Source: Stenotrophomonas_A sp002429615 (GTDB lineage Bacteria > Pseudomonadota > Gammaproteobacteria > Xanthomonadales > Xanthomonadaceae). From it: DNA of 6,662 nt. The position numbers were made by a program, and so were the translations under genes. This document shows, piece after piece, positions 1 through 5,495 of this stretch; position 1 is the first letter of the stretch, and each line of letters begins with the position of its first letter. The notes beneath the pieces are model-generated. The model did not search any database. It was not told where the DNA came from and was given only the letters and a program-made list of their open reading frames with translations. The stretch spans positions 1 to 6,662 of the forward strand of contig DALZZL010000186.1 of assembly GCA_031987425.1 (NCBI GenBank), in the 5' to 3' direction.

Positions 1-366
1 GCGCGGCGCCACGGCCACCACGCAGCCGGCCGCCCCGGTGCCCTCCAGTTGGGCCAGCACGCGGCGCAGCAGCGTGCCACCGACACCGTGGCCGCGATGG
101 CCCGGCCCCACCGCCATCGGCCCCAGCGCGTGCCAGCCACGGCCGCCATCGGACAGCGTGATCGGCGAGGCGGCCAGATGGCCGACGATGTAGCCGTCAT
201 GCTCGGCCACCCAGGATGCCGACAACGCGCTGTCCTGGCGCAGCGCGGCGATCGCCGCGTGCTCGTCGTGGCGGCTGTCGGGCTGGTCGAAATAGGCGAC
301 CAGGGTCAGGACCTCGATGGCGTCGAAGTCGCCCGGTTCGGCCGGGCGATACACGATCCCGTCCAT
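1..366 (-). CDS. GNAT family N-acetyltransferase, 3' end cut by window edge
   Basis: The minus strand reads openly from the ATG at 366 to base 1, giving 122 residues without a stop; the C-terminus lies outside the window. The protein begins MDGIVYRPAEPGDFDAI, a typical GNAT first strand and helix. Residues 81-97 (LGPMAVGPGHRGHGVGG) form motif A, with the acetyl-CoA pyrophosphate loop R91-x-x-G94-x-G96. Helix LLRRVLAQLE follows, then strand GCVVAVA. The fold and the G-P-M/L-A-V signature recall the YhbS-like branch, whose members are about 165-175 residues, so roughly 45-50 residues are probably missing. It would transfer an acetyl group from acetyl-CoA to an unknown amine in the cytoplasm. 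It starts 2 bp after the stop of the alpha/beta hydrolase and has no clear ribosome site of its own, so it is probably translated by coupling in the MOSC-hydrolase-GNAT operon. The family is sure; the substrate cannot be told. Confidence 0.9.
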   Translation of the reverse strand, partial: MDGIVYRPAEPGDFDAIEVLTLVAYFDQPDSRHDEHAAIAALRQDSALSASWVAEHDGYIVGHLAASPITLSDGGRGWHALGPMAVGPGHRGHGVGGTLLRRVLAQLEGTGAAGCVVAVAPR

Positions 367-368
367 GC

Positions 369-896
369 TCACAGCCCGCGCAGCAGGCTGTCGAACGCCT
401 GCGCGGAGGTATCCACGTGCGCGGCGAGCCGATGCTGGTCATCGACCAGCAGCAGCCGTGCCGAGCGCTGCTGCGCCCAGGCGATGATCTCGCCGGCCGG
501 GATCAGTTCGTCGTGCCAGGCATGCACGATCGAGGTGGGCACCGACGCGGCATCCAGCGCCGGCAGCGGCCCCATGTGGATGGGCGGCACCATCAGGAAC
601 AGCGCGGCGGTCGGCACCTGCAGCGAGACCTGGGCGGAGATGTAGGCGCCCAGGCTGGAGCCGGCGAGCACCAGCGGGCCTTTCGAGGCGGCGATGCGCG
701 CGCGGTCGAGCAGGCGCTGCCAACGGGCTTCCACGTCACCGACGACGCTGACCTCGCGGCGCGCGTCCAGGTCGGTGTAGTCCGGGCGCTCGTGGGTCCA
801 GCCCAGGCGCTCTGCGACTTCGGCCAGTGCAGTGACCTTGGTGGCGTCCGGGCCGCTCTCGAAACCGTGCGACAGAATGCAATGACCGCGAATCAC
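369..896 (-). CDS. small alpha/beta-fold hydrolase (YqiA/YcfP-like esterase)
   Basis: A 175-residue protein when started at the GTG at 894-896. That GTG overlaps the MOSC stop as GTGA, and a GAGG lies 10 nt upstream (907-910). The frame stays open to an ATG at 1028, but the extra 44 residues are arginine-rich, overlap the MOSC gene and have no homology look, so I reject that start. The first strand runs into the oxyanion-side loop LSHGFESGPDATKV (8-21). The nucleophile elbow G-S-S-L-G is at 79-83, making Ser81 the nucleophile. Asp129 in HAWHDELIP and His155 in DDQHR complete a plausible Ser-Asp-His triad. The single-domain size with almost no lid matches YqiA/YcfP-type esterases. There is no signal peptide, so it should act in the cytoplasm on small acyl esters or thioesters; the substrate is unknown. 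Its neighbours, MOSC upstream and GNAT downstream, appear to share its transcript. Confidence 0.88.
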   Translation of the reverse strand: MIRGHCILSHGFESGPDATKVTALAEVAERLGWTHERPDYTDLDARREVSVVGDVEARWQRLLDRARIAASKGPLVLAGSSLGAYISAQVSLQVPTAALFLMVPPIHMGPLPALDAASVPTSIVHAWHDELIPAGEIIAWAQQRSARLLLVDDQHRLAAHVDTSAQAFDSLLRGL

Positions 897-1384
897 AGCG
901 CCTGCACCTCGTCGCCGACATGCACGACGCCGCCGCGCACGATGCGCGCGCACAGGCCGCCGTGGCCGCGCATGGCGTTGTAGCCGCCAGCGCCGAGTGC
1001 GTCCTCCATGCGCGAGCACGGATCGCACGGCTCGGTGCCTTCCAGTTCGACCTCGCCGATGCGGAAACGCCGGCCCTTCAGCGCGATCAGCGGAATGCCG
1101 GAGACCACCAGGTTGCGCCGCAACGTGTCGGGGGCGACCGATTCGTGGCCGGACAGCGCGGCGATCGCCGGCAGGTGTTCGGCCTGGATCAGCGTGATGC
1201 CGCGCTTGCCGCTGCCGCCGGCGTAGCGGTCACCGGCCAAGCCGCCGCCGGTGGTCGCTTCGGCTTCATCGACCACCTGCATGGGCTGCGTGCGCGAGGG
1301 GCGCAGGCCGATCCAATCGACGCGGCCGCGTTGCGGCAGGTTCGCCATCAGCTTGGCGAGCGGGCTTTCGGGGTTCAGGGGCAT
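893..1384 (-). CDS. MOSC domain-containing protein
   Basis: A 163-residue protein from the ATG at 1382-1384. The frame extends to an ATG at 1417, inside the divergent amidase gene, which is unlikely; Met13 of the chosen protein is another possible start. A MOSC domain fills nearly the whole length: GDRYAGGSGKRGITLIQ (51-67), the LRRNLVVSGI motif (88-97), G-x-x-F-x-I-G (104-110), the cysteine motif C120-D-P-C123-S-R-M-E, and a C-terminal RGHGGLCARIVRGG with Cys145 followed by VGDEV. MOSC domains occur at the C-terminus of molybdenum-cofactor sulfurases and in the E. coli YiiM and YcbX proteins, which take part in molybdenum-cofactor-dependent reduction of N-hydroxylated compounds. A stand-alone MOSC protein of this size is likely to bind a molybdenum cofactor, though that is family knowledge and not seen here. 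It is the first gene of a three-gene minus-strand run and lies 23 bp from the divergent amidase. Confidence 0.88.
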   Translation of the reverse strand: MPLNPESPLAKLMANLPQRGRVDWIGLRPSRTQPMQVVDEAEATTGGGLAGDRYAGGSGKRGITLIQAEHLPAIAALSGHESVAPDTLRRNLVVSGIPLIALKGRRFRIGEVELEGTEPCDPCSRMEDALGAGGYNAMRGHGGLCARIVRGGVVHVGDEVQAL

Positions 1385-1391
1385 GACGTGA

Positions 1392-1401
1392 ATGCTAGCA
1401 T
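1392..1401. promoter_or_regulatory. 10-bp palindrome in the 23-bp gap between divergent MOSC and amidase starts
   Basis: The sequence atgctagcat is its own reverse complement and lies centrally between the start codons at 1384 (minus) and 1408 (plus). Each strand reads TAGCAT, matching the -10 consensus TATAAT at four of six positions. The 3' end of this hexamer is 6-8 nt from each start codon, where a transcript would begin at or beside the ATG. No clear Shine-Dalgarno sequence precedes either ATG. A shared symmetric -10 giving two near-leaderless transcripts, or an operator site, are both possible. The -35 matches are poor on both sides, so this is tentative. Confidence 0.3.
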
Positions 1402-1407
1402 CCGCGC

Positions 1408-1965
1408 ATGCCGACACCGTCCTGGATCCACCCCGCGCCCCTGCCCTACGAAACCCAGCTGGCGCTGCGTGCGCCGGGCGAGATCACGCTGCTGGTGATC
1501 CACTGCACCGAACTGCCCGACCTGGCGATGGCGCGTGAATACGGCGAACGCGCCCTGTATGAAAACGGCACCGGCAACAGCGGCCATTTCTACATCGACC
1601 GCGACGGACGCGTGGAGCAGTACGTGGCACTGGATCGCGTCGCCCACCATGTGCGTGGACAGAACGCGCATTCGCTCGGCATCGAGCTGGTCAACCGCGG
1701 GCGCTACCCGCACTGGCTGGATTCCCGCCACCAGAGCATGGACGAGGACTATCCGGAGGCGCAGCTGCGGGCCCTGGAAGACCTGCTGCGCTGGCTGCGC
1801 GGCGAACTACCCTCGCTCACCCAGATCGCGGGCCACGAGGCCCTCGACACCACGCAGGAGCCGGCCAGCGACGACCCCACCCTGCGGGTGCGGCGCAAGC
1901 TCGATCCAGGCCCGCGTTTCCCGTGGCCGCGCGTGCAGGCGGTATTCGACAGCGCGCGCGGCTGA
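1408..1965 (+). CDS. N-acetylmuramoyl-L-alanine amidase, AmpD type (Amidase_2)
   Basis: A 185-residue single-domain zinc amidase that cleaves the bond between (anhydro-)N-acetylmuramic acid and L-alanine in peptidoglycan fragments. The Amidase_2 core runs from about residue 26 to 173. Zinc ligands are inferred as His32 (VIHCT), His143 (IAGHEALDT) and Asp166 (RRKLDPGPRFPW), with Lys164 two residues before the aspartate as in AmpD. Glu93 in LGIELVN fits the catalytic glutamate, and HFYIDRDGRVEQYV (60-73) is the usual strand pair. There is no signal peptide or lipobox, so a cytoplasmic recycling enzyme like AmpD is likelier than a periplasmic AmiD. AmpD activity sets the level of muropeptides that induce ampC beta-lactamase in many gammaproteobacteria. 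I give no symbol because such genomes can carry several homologues and this one differs from E. coli AmpD in its N-terminal half. It converges on the DUF1684 gene with 9 bp between stops. No Shine-Dalgarno site is visible. Confidence 0.92.
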   Translation: MPTPSWIHPAPLPYETQLALRAPGEITLLVIHCTELPDLAMAREYGERALYENGTGNSGHFYIDRDGRVEQYVALDRVAHHVRGQNAHSLGIELVNRGRYPHWLDSRHQSMDEDYPEAQLRALEDLLRWLRGELPSLTQIAGHEALDTTQEPASDDPTLRVRRKLDPGPRFPWPRVQAVFDSARG

Positions 1966-1974
1966 GGCCGGCGC

Positions 1975-2904
1975 TCAGTAGGCGATATAGGTCTTCTCGC
2001 CGGCATTCACCGCCAGGTCGAGGCGGTTGGCTGGCGGCGCGATCGGGCAGACCAGGTGCGGGGTGAGCGCGCAGGGCGGGTTCTCGGCCCGGTTGAAGTC
2101 GAGCACCAGCGTCCCGTTGGCCGGCGGCTCGACGAACAGGTAGCGCGCGCCGCCATAGGTCTCCTTGCCGCTGGTGCGGTCGGAGAAGATGAAGAACAGC
2201 TTGGGATCGTTCGGCTGGCTCACCGGATGCAGCCGGTATTGGCGACCCTCCCGCTCGAACACCGCTTCGCCGGGAATCCACGCCGCCAGCGGCGTGCCGA
2301 TCGAGGTCAGCAGGGTGATCGGACGCGGCTTCGGATAGGGCTGCCAGCGTGCGTGCACGCGCCAGCGGGCATCCACCGGGAAATGCTCGATCTCGGTAAG
2401 CAGATGCCGTGCCGGCGCCTCCGGATCGCGGAAGCGCCAGCCATAGACCTGGCCGGTACGCACGACATAGAACTGGCTGTCGCCGACGTCGAGGCGGTCC
2501 GCCTTGCGCCCCGCTTCCTCCGGCACCAGCTGGACCTGGCCAACCGGCTTGCCGCGCAGGCGCACGTCCACCCCGCGCGCGGCCTCGAAACGGATGCGCC
2601 CTTCCTCGACCGTGAGCAGGCCCAGCCGCGGTGGACCCGAGGACAGCCCGATATCGTTGTCCGCCGCGGTACCCACGCGATAGCTGCCGGGGCGCAGGCG
2701 CCCGGAGCCGGTGTAGCTGAGCCAGCCATCGGGCGCACGCAACGCGGCCAGGCGCGCCTGGCGCCACTTCTCGACCTGCGCGACATAGCCGTCGGCGTCG
2801 GTGCCGCCCAGCAGCGCGGACGCCGACGTCGCGGAACCCGCGCCATCGGAACACGCCGCCACCACCATCGCCAGGCCGCACACGGCCCACGCCCGCCAAC
2901 GCAT
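1975..2904 (-). CDS. DUF1684 domain-containing lipoprotein
   Basis: A 309-residue protein from the ATG at 2902-2904, preceded by a G-rich stretch (GGGGGCGG) that may serve as ribosome site. The frame is open upstream to 3042 but overlaps the sulfurtransferase, and only the chosen start gives a signal sequence. Residues 1-18 (MRWRAWAVCGLAMVVAAC) form a lipoprotein signal with lipobox V-A-A-C18; Ser at +2 favours the outer membrane under the Lol rule. The DUF1684 region includes W47-R-Q-A-R-L then APDGWL (57-62), an FHA-like small-strand section around 70-150, HFPVDARWRV (174-183), and the family's most conserved part: FFIFSDRTSGKETYGG (237-252), LDFNRAENPPCA (268-279) and a CPIAPPANRL stretch. 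Cys278 and Cys286 are typical family cysteines. The biochemical function of DUF1684 is unknown. It is the last gene of a run with the sulfurtransferase, 52 bp downstream of it. The family call is firm; the role is open. Confidence 0.9.
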   Translation of the reverse strand: MRWRAWAVCGLAMVVAACSDGAGSATSASALLGGTDADGYVAQVEKWRQARLAALRAPDGWLSYTGSGRLRPGSYRVGTAADNDIGLSSGPPRLGLLTVEEGRIRFEAARGVDVRLRGKPVGQVQLVPEEAGRKADRLDVGDSQFYVVRTGQVYGWRFRDPEAPARHLLTEIEHFPVDARWRVHARWQPYPKPRPITLLTSIGTPLAAWIPGEAVFEREGRQYRLHPVSQPNDPKLFFIFSDRTSGKETYGGARYLFVEPPANGTLVLDFNRAENPPCALTPHLVCPIAPPANRLDLAVNAGEKTYIAY

Positions 2905-2956
2905 CGCACCGCCCCCGAGATCCGCTCCGGCCCCAGCCGGATGCGGTTGCCGGGAC

Positions 2957-3838
2957 CTATTGTGCCGCAGACGGGACCTCCACGGTCGCGATCGGGCGTG
3001 AAGGATCGCTGATCCAGCCGCTCCAGGAGCCGGCGTAGACACGCGCGCCAGACAAGCCCGCCGCCTCCATCGCCAGCAGCGTATGGCAGGCGGTGACGCC
3101 CGACCCGCACATCAGCACCACGTCCTGCGGCGCATGCCCGCCCAGGCGCGGCAGCAGGTCGGCGCGCAGCTGGGCGGGCGACAGGAAGCGCCCGCCCGAC
3201 AGGCTCAGCGGCAACGGGCGGTTGACCGCACCTGGCACGTGGCCGGCGACCGGGTCGATGGGCTCGGATTGGCCCGCGAAACGTTCCGGTGAGCGCACGT
3301 CGATCAGCCAGCCCGGGGCCTCGGCGCCGCGCCGGGCGACCTCCTCGGCATCCGCCACCTGGGTCATGTCGAAACGTGCCGGATAGGGCTCGGCCGGCGG
3401 ATAGGCGGCCGGCTGGGTGCTTTCGGCCAGGCCGGCCGCGCGCCAGGCGGCGATGCCGCCATCGAGCACGGCGACCCGGCGATGCCCGAGCAGGCGCAGC
3501 AGCCACCACAGGCGCGCGGCGGCCATGCTGCCGTCGGCACCGTCATAGACCACGACCTGGCTGTCCGGGCCGATGCCCCAGCGCCCCAGTGCCGCGGTGA
3601 AGTCGGCTTCCCGCGGCAGCGGATGGCGGCCCAGGCCGGCGCGCGACAGGTCGGAGAGCTCACGGTTGAGGTCGGCGTAGACCGCGCCGGGCAGGTGCGA
3701 CTGCGCGTGCGCGCGGCGGCCGAAGTCCGGATCGTCCACCGTGGCCGGGGCGAAGCGCGCATCGACGATGCGCAGGTCCGCATGCCCCAGCGCGGTGGCG
3801 AGCGTGTCCGGGTCGACGAGGGTCTGCCAGTCGGTCAT
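2957..3838 (-). CDS. sseA: 3-mercaptopyruvate sulfurtransferase (two-domain rhodanese)
   Basis: A 293-residue tandem rhodanese. The inactive N-terminal domain covers about 5-140 (LRIVDARF at 22-29, HLPGAVYADLNRELSD at 48-63, VVVYDGADGS with Asp99 where an active cysteine would sit, LDGGIAAWRAAG at 125-136). The catalytic domain covers about 158-288: LIDVRSPERFAG (178-189), GHVPGAVNRP (199-208) and the active loop C244-G-S-G-V-T-A250. CGSGVTA is the mercaptopyruvate-type loop; thiosulfate sulfurtransferases carry CRKGVT(A) instead. Expected reaction: 3-mercaptopyruvate gives pyruvate plus a cysteine-bound persulfide, passed to a thiol acceptor or cyanide. There is no signal peptide, so it is cytoplasmic. 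Its ATG overlaps the TGA of the DUF1289-Nudix gene (ATGA, 3835-3838) and a GGAG lies 8 nt upstream (3847-3850), which suggests coupled translation. Length fits E. coli SseA (281 residues). Some family members with this loop also use thiosulfate. Confidence 0.92.
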   Translation of the reverse strand: MTDWQTLVDPDTLATALGHADLRIVDARFAPATVDDPDFGRRAHAQSHLPGAVYADLNRELSDLSRAGLGRHPLPREADFTAALGRWGIGPDSQVVVYDGADGSMAAARLWWLLRLLGHRRVAVLDGGIAAWRAAGLAESTQPAAYPPAEPYPARFDMTQVADAEEVARRGAEAPGWLIDVRSPERFAGQSEPIDPVAGHVPGAVNRPLPLSLSGGRFLSPAQLRADLLPRLGGHAPQDVVLMCGSGVTACHTLLAMEAAGLSGARVYAGSWSGWISDPSRPIATVEVPSAAQ

Positions 3839-4713
3839 GCGATGTGCTCCAGGCGGCGACGCAGGTTGAGCAGGATGGCGGCGGTGGCGCCCCAGATGCG
3901 CTGGCCCGGCCAGGCGTATTCCAGCACCCGGCGCGGACGCCCGCGGAATTCGATGTCGATGCTGCGCAGGTTGCCGGGATCCATCAGATAGGCCAGCGGC
4001 ACCTCGAACACTTCGGCGACCTCGTCCGGCTGCGGCACCGGCACGAAGGCCGGGTCGATCACCGCCACCACCGGGGTGACGCGGAAGCCGCTGACGGTAA
4101 GGAACGGGTCCAGGTAGCCGAGCACGCTGGCCTGCGCGCGCGGCAGCGCGATTTCCTCGCAGCTCTCGCGCAGCGCGGCGGCGGCGGCATCGGCGTCGGA
4201 CGGTTCGATGCGCCCGCCCGGGAAGCTGACCTGCCCGCCGTGGTGGCGCAGCGTGTCGTTGCGCCGCGTGAGCAGCACGCGGGTGCCATCCTGACGCGGC
4301 ACCAGGCCGGCGAGCACGGCCGCCTCGGCCGAAACGCCACCGGCAAGCACATCGACGAGTTCGTCGTGATTCCAGCCCGGGCCCGCGGGCGCGGTTTCCG
4401 GCGGATACAGCGCGCGCAGCAGCTGCGTGCGCTCGGGCAACTGCAGGTCGAAGCGCGGCGCGGACGTGCGCGAAGGCAGCACATCCTCGACGAGGTGGCG
4501 GCGCTCGTCCTCGCTCATCGACGACCAGCGCGCGATTTCATCGATATGGCGGCGACACCCACGGCACAGGCGTTCGGCATCGAGCGCGCACCGGCCGACG
4601 CAAGGGGAAGCCACCACATGATCCGCGCGATCCTTCGAAACAGACACCGCAGCAGCGTAGCGCGAATTCGCGTTGCCGCCCATGGGGCTGCGACGGTCGG
4701 TGGCGTCGGACAT
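3835..4713 (-). CDS. DUF1289-Nudix fusion, probable CoA pyrophosphatase (NudL-like)
   Basis: A 292-residue protein from the ATG at 4711-4713, which has a purine-rich GAAGAAGAA just upstream; Met11 is an alternative. It has two parts in one frame. The N-terminal DUF1289 domain (about 36-79) has SPCVGRC (36-42), the cysteine set C38-x3-C42-x7-C50-x2-C53, and IDEIARWSSMSEDERR (57-72). The Nudix domain (about 118-270) has the CoA-pyrophosphatase signature LLTRRNDTLRHHGGQVSFPGG (147-167, broken by one variable stretch) running into the Nudix box with E170, D173 and R182-E-S-C-E-E187. Its spacing and the Ala in place of the usual Gly match E. coli NudL. Such enzymes hydrolyse CoA and its derivatives to 3',5'-ADP and 4'-phosphopantetheine with Mg or Mn. 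DUF1289 (YdhL-like) has no known function; four cysteines suggest metal binding. The two domains are usually separate proteins. It heads the run to the sulfurtransferase and DUF1684 genes. Confidence 0.88.
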   Translation of the reverse strand: MSDATDRRSPMGGNANSRYAAAVSVSKDRADHVVASPCVGRCALDAERLCRGCRRHIDEIARWSSMSEDERRHLVEDVLPSRTSAPRFDLQLPERTQLLRALYPPETAPAGPGWNHDELVDVLAGGVSAEAAVLAGLVPRQDGTRVLLTRRNDTLRHHGGQVSFPGGRIEPSDADAAAAALRESCEEIALPRAQASVLGYLDPFLTVSGFRVTPVVAVIDPAFVPVPQPDEVAEVFEVPLAYLMDPGNLRSIDIEFRGRPRRVLEYAWPGQRIWGATAAILLNLRRRLEHIA

Positions 4714-4740
4714 TTCTTCTTCGGGCCTCGACGCGCATAC

Positions 4741-4773
4741 AAAAAAAGACGCCGGCACATGGCCGGCGTCTTT
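4741..4773 (-). terminator. rho-independent terminator of the FKBP-like gene
   Basis: The arms gacgccggc (4748-4756) and gccggcgtc (4762-4770) pair perfectly around a 5-nt loop. Read on the minus strand, the hairpin is followed by seven T (4747-4741), a textbook intrinsic terminator 20 bp after the FKBP-like gene's TAA at 4794-4796. On the plus strand only TTT follows, so termination there would be weak. It lies only 27 bp before the ATG of the DUF1289-Nudix gene, which is on the same strand. Confidence 0.92.
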
Positions 4774-4793
4774 CCTGTAACGCACTGGCGCGA

Positions 4794-5495
4794 TTACTTC
4801 ACGCTGACCAGCTTGATCTCGAACTGCACCGCCACGTTCGGCGGGAACGGCGTACGCGGATCGGCACCATAGGCCTGTTCCGGCGGCAGCGTCACTTCCC
4901 ACTTCGAACCGGCCGGCATCTGCAGCAGGGTGTCGCGCATCGCCTGCATCTCGACCTGGCTCAGCTTCATTTCCGGAATCGGCTGCGCCGGGCGCGCCTG
5001 CGCCGGACGCTGGCCGAAGGGGAACGGACCGGCCACTTCCAGCTGCACGGTGCTGGCCTGGGTCGGCTTGGCGCCGGTGCCCTTCTCCAGGATCTTGTAC
5101 TGCACGCCGCTCGGCAGCGTCTGCACGCCGGCCACGGCCTTGTTCTGCGCCAGGAACTGGGTGCTCTTGGTCTTGTTCTCGGCGGCGGCCTTGTCGTACT
5201 CGGCCTTGGCCTGCTGCGCACGAGCCTGCTCGCGCTTCTGGAACGCTTCCACCGCCGGCTTCAGCTGGTCGGCGCTGATCGCCGGCTGCTTCTTCGCGTA
5301 GGCGTCCTGCAGGCCCTTGATGACCGAGTTGATGTCCAGCTGCTCGCCGCGACCGGTCAGCTCGGCAAGATTGTTGCCGTAGTCATAACCGAAGTAGTAG
5401 CTCAGCTTGCCCTTCTCGGACGTGGTGTCCTGGGCCAGCGCATTGCCCGTCAGGGCCAGGGCCGCCACGGCGACCGCGATCGAACGCAACTTCAT
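4794..5495 (-). CDS. secreted FKBP-related protein with FKBP N-terminal domain and degenerate isomerase domain
   Basis: A 233-residue protein from the ATG at 5493-5495, with GGAGA 9 nt upstream (5505-5509). Residues 1-21 (MKLRSIAVAVAALALTGNALA) form a Sec signal with cleavage after A19-L-A21, so the mature protein should be periplasmic. Residues 28-120 look like the helical, dimerising FKBP N-terminal domain of Mip/FkpA-type isomerases: LSYYFGYDYGNNL (31-43), then a long alanine/lysine/glutamine-rich helix (about 78-120). GVQTLPSGVQYKILEKGTG (123-141) is the standard lead-in to an FKBP domain. The domain itself is unusual. The canonical VHYTG...FDSS part is replaced by QLEVAG and the proline-rich stretch at 157-175, and the VIPGW segment is replaced by VEMQAMRDTL. 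The rear half is recognisable (LLQMPAGSKWEVTLPPEQAYG at 190-210, then VAVQFEIKLV). Automated tools would probably call it a peptidyl-prolyl isomerase; a chaperone without isomerase activity is equally possible. Confidence 0.87.
   Translation of the reverse strand: MKLRSIAVAVAALALTGNALAQDTTSEKGKLSYYFGYDYGNNLAELTGRGEQLDINSVIKGLQDAYAKKQPAISADQLKPAVEAFQKREQARAQQAKAEYDKAAAENKTKSTQFLAQNKAVAGVQTLPSGVQYKILEKGTGAKPTQASTVQLEVAGPFPFGQRPAQARPAQPIPEMKLSQVEMQAMRDTLLQMPAGSKWEVTLPPEQAYGADPRTPFPPNVAVQFEIKLVSVK

Noticed and set aside
897..1028. ATG-initiated N-terminal extension of the alpha/beta hydrolase
   Set aside because: It adds 44 Arg-rich residues that overlap the MOSC gene. The GTG at 894-896 overlapping the MOSC stop, with a GAGG upstream, starts the protein right at the fold's first strand.
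1966..1974. Possible bidirectional terminator between the convergent amidase and DUF1684 genes
   Set aside because: Only 9 bp separate the stop codons and no hairpin with a T-run is present on either strand.
2926..2941. Short hairpin (ccggc/gccgg) in the gap between sulfurtransferase and DUF1684 genes
   Set aside because: A 6-bp GC stem with no T-run is expected by chance in DNA of this composition; it is not enough to call a terminator or split the operon.
2056..3012. Long plus-strand open frame (318 codons) opposite the DUF1684 gene
   Set aside because: It is antisense to a well-supported gene, has the Arg/Ala/Gly/His-rich composition of a shadow frame in high-GC DNA, and shows no domain.
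2307..3509. 400-codon minus-strand frame spanning parts of the sulfurtransferase and DUF1684 genes
   Set aside because: It is out of frame with both recognised proteins, extremely Arg-rich, and crosses a real gene boundary.
3844..4872. Long plus-strand open frame (342 codons) opposite the DUF1289-Nudix gene
   Set aside because: It is a shadow frame: the opposite strand carries clear Nudix and DUF1289 motifs, and this translation has none.
4714..4902. Extension of the DUF1289-Nudix frame to an ATG at 4902
   Set aside because: The extra 63 residues cross the terminator and the end of the FKBP-like gene and resemble no protein; the ATG at 4713 has a purine-rich site.
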